A stretch of 64,000 nucleotides of DNA from Nilaparvata lugens (taxonomy: Eukaryota > Arthropoda > Insecta > Hemiptera > Delphacidae): assembly GCF_014356525.2 (NCBI RefSeq), contig NC_052508.1, positions 63,542,278 through 63,606,277 on the forward strand. The letters are read 5' to 3'. Under the pieces are notes generated by a model. It searched no databases. It was given only the letters and a program-made list of their open reading frames with translations, and was not told the DNA's origin. The stretch's first letter is position 1. Each line of letters starts with the position of its first letter. Of this stretch, positions 11,732 through 22,300 are shown in pieces. A program made the translations under genes and the position numbers.

Positions 11732-13855
11732 AATGTTCCATAGAAAAGGAAAGCACCAAATTTTCAAGTCAAGAGTATAGATAGGATACAGTGCGAAAGT
11801 GTGAGAATGAATAATCTGCATTATACGGTTCACAGTTCAAAAAATATTTCAAAGACTTTCAATTGAAAATAAAGTTACAGATCCTGCTAAATCCATCCAA
11901 TCTATGACTATTATGGCAATTGCAGATTGAATAATTATATCTAAATCAGTAGCTAGAATGGTCATAGAAACTATTACTACAAAGAAAAACTACTCAACTC
12001 TAAAACATTGTGGGTCCAATCATCTCTCATTATCATCCGCCTCATCACCCACGCACAAGCCTAGAACTTATGTGGGCATCACCCTCAGCAACGTTTTTCC
12101 AACGTTAGCAGACTGAAGTTGGTTGACAATTGGAGATGAAAATTAAGATGGTTGAATAATTTATTCATTATTTTTCCTACATTGGTGAATAGCCAACAAA
12201 AACTTCATCTACCTTGAGCATGTAACATAATTATTAATATTAATTCCCAATTATTGATTTAAAAGTGAGCCATTCACTAGTATCAGTACTTAGCTGTAGT
12301 AGTAAGCTATTTTGATCTCTCAATATGAGAGCCCAACCCATTTCAACGTTCTTAAAATTTCAAAAATCTATAGTCACTTTTTTATTGCATTAGTCTGCAT
12401 TCTTAGAATTTGAAATTTTCATTATGAAGAAACCAATAGAATATCCTTGACTTCATTATCAGTTGATATTTGAAGAAATATAATTTTTAATTTGATCCAA
12501 ACTCTATCTCTATAGTATTTCTCCTCTACAATTTTCAGTCTTTTCATGCTCTTTCATATTGTACCGTATCTTTTTGTAAATTTCCTATGTAACTTCCCAA
12601 TGGCATTTTACAGATTCTCAGATCCAGAAAATATAGCTTCATCATCTAAAAAAAGATTTTGATAAAGGAATGAAAAATAATATGTTTTTTTTTAGAAATA
12701 GTGTGTTGATGTTAGTGGTTTAGTGCGTCATTTCTTGGGAATTTTTCCTTCACATCATTAAGATAAAAAATTCCAAAGACCTTATCTCTTTAAGGACTTT
12801 GAAAAATTCTATTCTCACAAGTGGAATTTTCAAAATTTTGTAGGTTTCACACATAATTTCATATTTTAAAAATAATTTTAGACAAAAATGTTTTTTGGAT
12901 CTAATATGAATACGAAGTGCAGCTTCGATCCAGAGTTCAAGAACAACATAAACTTTAAAATGTAGAACTTTTCAAGTTGCGGATATTTTAAAAATGTATA
13001 GTTGAACATTATAATTTAATAATTATTAAGAAGCTTGTAAAAGAGCTTTCAACATTCATTTAATTCTATATCAGTTAAAAGGTGTCTCACGTAAGAACTC
13101 ACTATAGTGAGAATTATGCATAATAAAACTATGCTAAAAATAAAATAAATTTTAAGAATACAAAGACAGCAGAGGAAACTGAGAAAATTTTTACATCTAT
13201 TTTACAAAACTTGTTAATGAGCTATCATAGATAAATAATGTATTATTTACTCACTGAAAGTGGAAATTAGCATAGTAAAACTAGGTTGAATATAATATAC
13301 ATTAAGATCAGAGAGAATTTCACAAAAAATTAAAACAAGTTAGTAAATTTCTTAAAAGAATGATACATTTGAACAAGTTTTCTGGAAGCTTCCAAAATAC
13401 AGATCTACAAACAATTTTTTGAGTAGCGTTATAACAACCATAAAAACGTAACAATCATTCCAAAAAGAAATATTTGAAAAGCGTACATTAAATATCATTT
13501 AGTTTAGACACAATCAGCCAATAATGTTGTGATGAAACAAATTGCTTAACATTTGCTTAACAAATGTATCATCTCATTTTCTATATATTTTAATGAAACA
13601 TGAGTAATATTAATGAGAGCCTTTCAAGGAAGATTGGTATAGATGGGTAATAAAGCAATGAGATCAAAATATGAATATATTTCCAATTATAGTCATTGCA
13701 AAGAGGGTTTAGTTTATTAAAATAGTGAGCAATACATTCTGAGATTTATCAAGAACTCATTTACACAACAATTTGCCTTCCTTTATTCACACTCAAGTTT
13801 CTCTAGAATATAACAGCAACGTGTTTATAATATAAATTATAGTCAAAGTGAATCC

Positions 13856-13863
13856 TATTTACA
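13856..13863 (-). promoter_or_regulatory. Pumilio-type motif UGUAAAUA
   Basis: Plus strand TATTTACA in the putative ataxin-1 3' UTR. Confidence 0.35.
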
Positions 13864-14683
13864 CACTTCAAAGTAATTAATTTTATTTTAGTAAACAATT
13901 TAACAATCAGATATAATAGTGTTTGAGTTGAATAAAGCAGTTTATATTTTACACTTAACAAAATATATATAGTCTATCACAATTTCAAGTTTCAATACCT
14001 ATATATAGTAATAAATATACAATAAAACAATCGACTAACAACAAAAATAACTATCATTCTCATTCATTTCTTGCAAGCAAGAAATAAGAATAATATTAGT
14101 TACACAATATTTGAAAATTTCAAATAGTTCAGAGAATGTTGAGATAAACTTCATTTCTGGTCTTGGAGTTTAAGAAAAACAGTATCTCAGCTACTTTTCC
14201 ACTACAAATGGGACGTATCTTACTGAATTAAGGATTATTCAAATTTATGTTGTTCGAAATAGAATTTATAAGTTTGAAAATAAACAACATAACATTATTA
14301 TGCTCATTGCCCACTCCAATAAGTTTAATTTATACAGTTCATTTTGGAAACTTGAATAAAATTTGCTCAAGGATAGTAGGGGGGACATAATCATTTTTTT
14401 TTCAAATTTCAAGACCAGAAATTCAAGTTCATCTTGAGCCGCCATTCAATAGGTCAAATGGCAAGATAAATTATGTCAGTGGTCAGGTCTCACATTGGTC
14501 AGGTTGAATGGTTTCTCGGCTAAACGTCAGTCAATATTTGATCTCAGGTTAACCAATACAAACTCTGTACTTGGAAAAAGTAATAGAAGGAAATGGATTA
14601 TCAATTTAATGTCAATCAACAAGTGTTATCAAAATGCTACCGAAGTTAAAACATATTTCAAATCATACGCTGTTCCAATGCTT

Positions 14684-14729
14684 TATAAACAAATTATAGA
14701 ATTGCCAGAAATTCTATAATTTGTTTATA
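14684..14729. other. Perfect 20-bp hairpin with 6-nt loop in the putative 3' UTR
   Basis: TATAAACAAATTATAGAATT at 14684-14703 is followed by loop GCCAGA and its exact reverse complement at 14710-14729. A partial further copy (AAACAAATTATAAATTTG) follows at ~14752. Confidence 0.8.
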
Positions 14730-15059
14730 CCTACACATTATAGAACTTTTAAACAAATTATAAATTTGTTCCTGAATTTATGCAGCAGGTTCTCAAAGTA
14801 ATGAATCAAAGCAATTTTCCAAGTAATCATTCACTAATAAAAAGTGTTTGATTCCTGATCAACTATATCTTAATTTTTTGCTATCAAAGTTTTTAAAACT
14901 AGCAAAGAGTGTGGTTGTATTATGAAAATTAATATGACAAGTCTTACATTATAGAAAGCTCAGATCTGTGTGGACAAAAATATGATTGAGTCACAAAATC
15001 AGTGAATTCTTAGTTTACTTGTTGATCTTTATTCACAACATGATTCAGGATTGATTTGT

Positions 15060-15935
15060 TGATCTTGATCTATGATGAATTTCTTGACCTGAATATACAA
15101 AATCAGCTGATCAATACTTTAGTATACTTTACATTGATATTAACATCAACAGCGGACCTATAAACCTATCTCCACATCGATCTATAACAGCTTTTTCATG
15201 ATTAACTTGTTGGCTATAATAGTTTACTGATTCATAGATCCTAGACCTTTTCCATCAACAGCAGCTGATTCATTAATTATCAATCATAATTCACTTGTTG
15301 GATTATTTCACTTATCCCTCGACCTTGATCCATGAAATCAGCTGATAATAAATCAGTTTATGATCTCGATTCACAGAATCATCTGATTTACAAGTCAGTC
15401 CTTGATCTTGATCTACAAAATCAGCTGATCCATTGAAAATTGTACTTCAATCTGCAGCAGATTCATAATTTATTTGTTAACATTGATCTATGATTAATGA
15501 TCTTACAAAATCACCTTGATCTACAAAATCAGCTGATCTAGACTCCAATCCTTCACCTTGATCTACACAAAAAGAGATGTACAAGGATTCAATCCTTGGT
15601 TTTGATCTAATTGAGCAGCAGATTCATGATTTTAATGGCTGACTTTTGTGCATATATTTCTATTCTTCAATGATGAGAATATAGAAATGCCCCATTCTTT
15701 GACAGTATGACACATTCCTTGACTTGGATCTTCAAAATCAGCTGATTCACGCTTGAATCATTCACCGTTATTGAGATGAAAAGGAGTTTTATGATTCAAT
15801 AGTTGACTTTAATCCTCGATTCATAACTTGACATTCATTGCAAGGACCCCAATCTATCGAATCAGCTAATCCAAAATCCACTCTTCAACAACTGATCTAC
15901 ACAAACTCTTTTTTCATAAACAGCTGATCAAGACC
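15060..15935 (-). repeat. Degenerate tandem repeat with ATCAGCTGAT palindrome, directly 3' of ataxin-1 stop
   Basis: The plus-strand consensus is CTTGATCTACAAAATCAGCTGATC. Full or partial copies lie near 15102, 15262, 15336, 15376, 15419, 15528, 15737, 15860 and 15920, with related CTTGATCTA segments between them. The array ends at the stop codon. If transcribed with ataxin-1 it would give the mRNA several AUCAGCUGAU self-complementary sites. Confidence 0.7.
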
Positions 15936-16382
15936 TCAGTCCTTGCCCTTGCGATGGGCCGACAAGCTGCTAGCTGCACTGGTGGAGGTTGGTGGAGTGG
16001 GAGGGGGTACCGCCCCACCACCTCCACCCAAAATGGCGTCCAGCTGATCAGGTGCTGACCATCTGCGTTTCTTGCAGCTACTGGAAGCTGACAGCGCGGA
16101 GATCGCTTCCAGCTGTGCAGCTGTTGCCGTGAGCTGCGCAGTGGTATGCGCAGTGGCATGCGCAGTGGTGTGCGCAGTAGTATGCGCAGTGACATGCGCA
16201 GTGGTATGCGCAGAAGTCGGCGGTGAGTTTTGCGGACGAGGCGATAGTGAGATGCAGACGTCGCCGACTTGCAAACGGTGGCATTTGAGGCCATACGTTG
16301 CCAGGGTTCTGTCTGGGTCGCAAGACGCCCAGCCGCGGTTGAACACAAAGTAGGGATGTTCCGCTGCCGATTCTATTTCCAC
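15936..16382 (-). CDS. Atx-1: Ataxin-1 last coding exon: second half of AXH, TTAH repeat, KKRRWSAP motif
   Basis: The acceptor is GATTTCCAG|GTGGAAATA. The exon encodes residues 306-453 and a stop. The AXH second half ends at about SL351, then come the TTAH repeat (361-388), an Ala/Thr/Gln stretch, KKRRWSAPDQLDAIL (409-423), a Gly/Pro-rich run and a basic end (HRKGKD). The GTG at the exon start is an internal Val codon, not a start. Confidence 0.94.
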   Translation of the reverse strand: MEIESAAEHPYFVFNRGWASCDPDRTLATYGLKCHRLQVGDVCISLSPRPQNSPPTSAHTTAHVTAHTTAHTTAHATAHTTAQLTATAAQLEAISALSASSSCKKRRWSAPDQLDAILGGGGGAVPPPTPPTSTSAASSLSAHRKGKD

Positions 16383-19300
16383 CTGGAAATCAACAAGACA
16401 AAGATTAATAAATAATTGATTGAGAAGAAAATTATAATTCTCTGTGAATTAGTTTCTTAGATGAATAGATAGAATATTTTATATTTTTTTGTTTACTCTA
16501 TCCAATAAATAAATAAATATTATGGTATGTGTTATTATTGCAAATGAATGAAATTGAAATTTGAAGAATAAATGCTGCATGCTTACATCCTACAACACAA
16601 ATTTCAACTAATTTGAAAAAAATCATTCAGCTTCTACTTTTTATGCTTTTACTTCCAATTCATTTTTTTTCACTTCTATACTCCTAGTAACTATTATGAA
16701 ACACTCAAATTTTTTTATTGTTGATATCAACTCCAATGACTTGAATGAACCTGTTGATATCAACTCCAATGAACTTGAATGAACTTAATACAACTAAGTT
16801 TTATTTATATTGCAACTCACACCTGCGCACAGGGTTTCTTTGCAGGTGCAGATTCTTAAATATATATATATATTTTTTTTGTCTTGAAAATGTTGTATGT
16901 ATATTTTTTTGGTAATCAATAAAATTTGAATTTGAATTTGAATTTTGAATACTTTGAAGTTGAGATGGTGATATAGTAGATGAAGTAGGGATGTACTGTC
17001 TACTTTTCAGAAGAGATGATGGGAGAGATTATGAGCGAGTTGAAAATAAGTTTCATAAGGAAATGTTGAAGAGAATTATTACACAAAGAGCTTTATTAGG
17101 AGAGGAGATTCCTGGAATTAGATGATCATTGCTCATAATCCATAAGTTATCATTTTGGAGAAGAGGTGGAAGGACCATTATTCTCCTCCCTCTCTTCTGC
17201 TACACGTTTACAGTCTGTAACCTGCTTGGCCAGGTGGAGGAGGAGAAGAAGTGATGGAGGGGAAGGTGGTGGGGGCAGTAGTAGGGGGACGTGATGGAGG
17301 TGGAGGAGAAGAAGTAGAAGTAAGAGAGGGATTAATGGTAGAGAGAGAAGAGGAGGGGGGAGGAGGAGATGTTGAAGGAGAAGGAGGGTGAGAAAAATTG
17401 GGAGAAGCATGAGTGTGAAAAGAAGGAGGAGAAAGAGTACGAGGAAGTAATGGTGAAAGGAGTGCGAGAAAAACTAGTAGAAAGGCATAGTGAAAAAGGA
17501 AGAGGAGAGGGGAAGAACAATAAAGAGAAGAAAAGGAATAAGAAGAAGGAGAAAAAAAGAAGATGAGTGGTGACCGAAACCATAAGAAATTCCTCCATCT
17601 GAAAAGGACCAGGAACCAAGGTCGTTTCAGTCCAGCATCTTCACCACAATCTCGTCCTCCTCCTCATCCTCCTCATAACCATCTTCATCATTATCATCAT
17701 CATCATCACAATCCTCACAACCGGTCTGTTACTACGCTCGCCGCTCCTGCTGGTGAACGCGCGTACGCATGTCAGTCACACTGAGTGTCGTCTCGCTATT
17801 GAACTTTGGTTTGGTTCAAGTGCAAGATCATAACCGTCATCTCTTCTCATAGGAATATTATATTCTTAAATAAGTTATTATACAATTTTAAAATTCTTTT
17901 CATATGCTGGACCGTATATTTCCACTATGGTATTTTCATATCCTTCCCCTTCACCTTGAGAAAAGAGTATTTCTGTGTTAAGAAGTCTATTAAAATTGAA
18001 TAAATACCACAATCCTAATCTATATATATAAAAGCGAGATGGCACTCACTCACTGACTGACTGACTCACTCACTCACTCACTCACTCACTCACTCACTCA
18101 CTCGCATAACTAAAAATCTACCGGACCAAAAACGTTCAAATTTGGTAGGTATGTTCAGTTGGCCCTTTAGAGGCGCACTAAGAAATCTTTTGGCAATATT
18201 TTAACTCTAAGGGTTGTTTTTAAGGGTTTAAAGTTCGTCTTTTAGCATGTATATTCTTCTTCTCCCAATCTCTTAATTATAATTGAAATTTCCATATCAT
18301 ATGTTACTATAGAACTATAATCTAGATAGAGTACCTCTTCGAAACAGTTGTTAACTGGCAACTAAATTAATAATTTTGTCAGGTTGGCATTAAGTTGAGT
18401 TGACTATATTAGGTTGGCACCAAGTTGAAGATCTGAATGCATTTATCGCGGAAAAATTGATTGGGCACTGCTACTTCAATCCTGGGAATATTATATTACT
18501 AGCCGTCAGGCTCGCTTCGCTCGCCATATCCGTTTAGCCAGACGTTTAGTCTGGACCCCCGACTGGATTGCTCTAACATATGATAAAAATGCTCAAATGA
18601 AAAATGCAGGCGAGCGAAGCGAGCCTGCTGATCTTATTCTTGGACGATCCAGTCGGGGGTCCAGGGGGCGGAGCCCCCTGGCTAGACGGATATGGCGAGC
18701 GAAGCGAGCCTGACGGCTAGTACCATATATTCCTGAAAACTCATCACGTTCTAAATAATTTTATTTCGAAATATACATCAGCTAAAGCTGGGTTTTTGTT
18801 TGTGCGTAAATGCCGTCGTCGACCACGACAGGGTAAGGATCTCAGATTGGGTAGATTTCAATTTGTCTAAAAATAACCTTAAATATTAAGTTCGATTATG
18901 TTTTGCTGGGGGTGGTTGGGTTCATCCTTTTTTATAGTCTCAAATGGCAATATGTTGATATTATTTGAAATGTTTTGATTCTTGAATAATAAACACAAAT
19001 AATGAAAAGTTATTTTTATCAGCTGTTTTAGCACACTTGAAATTTGTATAATATGGATGGATGTCAACAATGCTTGTCGTCGTCGACTGCGGAAGTTTGA
19101 GCACAAACGAAAATGCACCTTTAGATGTATAAACTGGATTCGCACACAACAGAGACAGTTCACATCATTCTGAACAGTGAAAATATAACTCCTATAAGTA
19201 CTAATAGGGGATTTATTCATACTATCTCGGACGTGCTGAATGCGAATAGTCAAATTATGACTCATGGGAATAATACTTCCACTGTTGTATGCGAATACAG

Positions 19301-22300
19301 CTTTAAGCTTCATGATTCAATGAGAGGTAACAATATGATTCACTACTAGTAGTTCTGTGAACAGTAGACCTCGCGCAGTTATAAACCACAGCCTCCTCTT
19401 ATACTGTCCATCAGAGTAAATCCTGTCTGTATGTCGTGTCGGCAAGATATCGGTGTGGAAACGGCTACTGGCTGTTGGGGTTGGTGTATCAAAAAATTAC
19501 AACAAGCATTTTTCCATTGATTCTAAAACAATATTGACTATTGCATTGCACATTGTATACTATTACTTCAACCAGACAACAAACCAACGATACAAGAAAT
19601 GATTATTTTATGATTCCAAAGCTACAACTATTATTAGGATTCTGTCTTGGCGTCGAGGAAACTCCGAGAGGAAATGCAGTGGAAAAACGAAAGAAAAATG
19701 ATAATAAGTGGGTGCCAAAGGAAATGAGATACAACACAAATCCTGGCACTGTAATAGAGTGACCCCGTGTCGTGTTGTGTGAAAACTACCACGCAACTCT
19801 AATTAGACTCGAGTTGTTGTCAAAATACAGTAATTCAATTCGTTTTGAATAAAGTTCTTTAATTGTCGAAATTGCTTGAAAATAACCTTTGTATCTCCCC
19901 ATCGCTCAAACATTTCCTCTCCCACTCAGACACCACCCTGACTTCAGAAGGCGACACAAATAAAACGCAAGAAACGCGACAAATTTTTGATTTTTTGTCT
20001 GATAAAACGGTAAATATAGCAGAAGTGAACCTAGGTTATAGGTTATTTTCTGCTGTTGCTAATTTGAAGCACTTTCCTATTATTATTGAAAAGTCATTGA
20101 ATTGGTGATATATCGTGTTGGCAGTACAATTTGCAACGTCAAGAACGTTGGCAGTTAGAAACTTGAGCTTTTTTTACCTCTTTTCCGTTGAAAATTTTGC
20201 GTTCGAGCCCTGAATTAGAGCTTCATGGAAGGGCTCTAAACTAATAAACCAGAAAATTATTATTAGATTTTAAATCAAATTATTGAAATCAATGATTCAA
20301 TCAATCAATATATTCTTAGAATGAACTTGAAAATGACCTATGGTCGAAACTAGTCTTTGTAATATTTTATATAATAAAGGGTACTTCAAGTTTCAATATT
20401 GTTTTATTAATTCTTCGAATGTTATCAATGAACTCCCACTGAATCAACTTGTTCATATCCACAAAATACTACCTGACACTTACTTATTAATAAACGAATT
20501 CTAGATTGCTTAAATTTTGATCACTTTAATCTCACTACTTCAAAATGAAATAACTTACTGCATCAGAATGATAGAGTAGATACTTCATCGTACTTCTCAA
20601 GTTATGAGTCACAATTTTCAAGTATGATATCGCACTGAGTGAGCAAGATGCTTTTATTCAGATCATGTAACTAATTTGTAAGTCACAAAGCTAGATACGG
20701 CTTTAATTTATTTCTATCTTCTTTCATTCCTCTTACGCTTCCTCCTCATCATCCTCCTCCTCCTTCACCTTCTCCTCCTCGTCACCTTCTCACTCCTCTC
20801 TTCTTACTCATTCTTCTTCTTCTTTTTCTTTCTCTCTCATATTGTAAGAAAGATGGTACGTGCTTTGAAAAATAGTACGAAAAGTTTTGCATAATTCCAG
20901 TACATCGTTGCATCTTTCATGCAAAAACTCATACCTTCACGTGCATGCAAGTTTTCAAGAATTATGCATCACACATCTCCAATAAGAATTATTAAGGACG
21001 TTAAGTAGATGGAATTCATAATGTGTGAGTGATTTTTCATGCAATTTTTTATTATTTGATCGTGTTGAACATAGAAAGTATACATAGTTCGTCTAATAAT
21101 ATTATCATTTTAGAAACGATTCTAGATTCAGATTCTTTCTTGTTTGATTCTTTGTTCTAGATTTGTTGATAGTTTAATAATGAATCTACTAATAGCAACC
21201 ATTATTACTATGGTTTCAAACCAAATGATACCGAGCTTTCCATGTACGAAGATGCTAGGCTTTTGTAAATTTTTAAGATCAACGGATATTCTCTGATGTA
21301 AATATATTATATTATGAGAAATTAGTATCTCTTAACCTAACAAATGGAATAAAAGCGTTATTTGAAAATGTCCATTGTGTAAGCTCTAAGTAGCCTATAT
21401 CAGGCCAAACCATATTAAACGTTTCCAGTCGGCCGGGCTGGAAGCTCTCCTGGCTGATTGGGTTGACGCCTCAAAAAACGCTTAATGTGGTTTGACCCTC
21501 AGATAGAGAGAGAAGTAAGCTAATTAAATTTTGCTAAAGTAACATTTGTTTTCAATTACAAAGAATTACTAGACTCTGCAGCCCATATTTATTCTAGACT
21601 TGACTAGTTTTGACTAAACTTGGCATTATGAAAATCAAGTGTCAAAATCTCTTCTAGTTGGTAATAATTCTTTGCACTCGTGATTAAACCTTCAAGATAC
21701 TTTTCTGACCCTCAGATAGAGAGAGAAGTAGGCTGATAAAATTTTGCTAAAGTAACATTTGTTTTCAATTACAAAGAATTACTAGACTCTACAGCCCATA
21801 TTTATTAGACTTGACTAGTTTCGACTAAACTTGCCATTATGAAAATCAAGTGTCAAAATCTCTTCTAGTTGGTAATAATATTATTTGTACTCGTGATTAA
21901 ACCTTCAAGAAGCCCCAACAAGATACTTAAACGAACATCCACTTTCAAGTAAAAAATATCTTCTTCAAGCACGAAGTATACAATCATTTTTTCTTTATAA
22001 TAACAACTGAAATATCTACGACCAGTACACCAAACCTGTGGTAGGTACAGATGTACCACAAACAACCCAACAAAATAACACGGCGTTCATAATGACTTGA
22101 CGAGTGTAGTGTGTAGTAGCTTGAGGAGAAGTAGTCAGGAGAAGAGTATGTCAAGGACCCTTGTAGGGAGTCGGGAAGGTCATTGCTAGAGGTCATTGAC
22201 CTTTGTTGACCTCGTGTGACCTTTCCTTTGACTGGCTGACAGTTCTTTATTGCTAGCGTAAACTCAGCTACTATCATCGTACTGATGATGATAATGATGA

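Larger units (their letters stand above)
10082..15935 (-). other. Putative very long 3' UTR of ataxin-1
   Basis: From the ataxin-1 stop codon to a minus-strand AATAAA at 10087-10082 there are ~5.9 kb of AT-rich DNA without coding ORFs and without any of the repeat families that occur every 1-2 kb elsewhere in the window. Mammalian ATXN1 also has a 3' UTR of several kb. It contains UGUANAUA Pumilio-type motifs, a perfect 20-bp hairpin and a degenerate repeat next to the stop codon. The true polyadenylation site is not known from sequence. Confidence 0.5.

Noticed and set aside
15914..16348. 144-codon minus-strand ORF overlapping the ataxin-1 last exon
   Set aside because: Alternative frame of the same exon; Arg/Pro-rich shadow driven by the 12-bp repeat, with no AXH similarity.
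18879..19313. 144-codon minus-strand ORF
   Set aside because: No family resemblance; it lies in AT-rich DNA just after the Helitron-like element and overlaps an opposite-strand ORF of equal quality.
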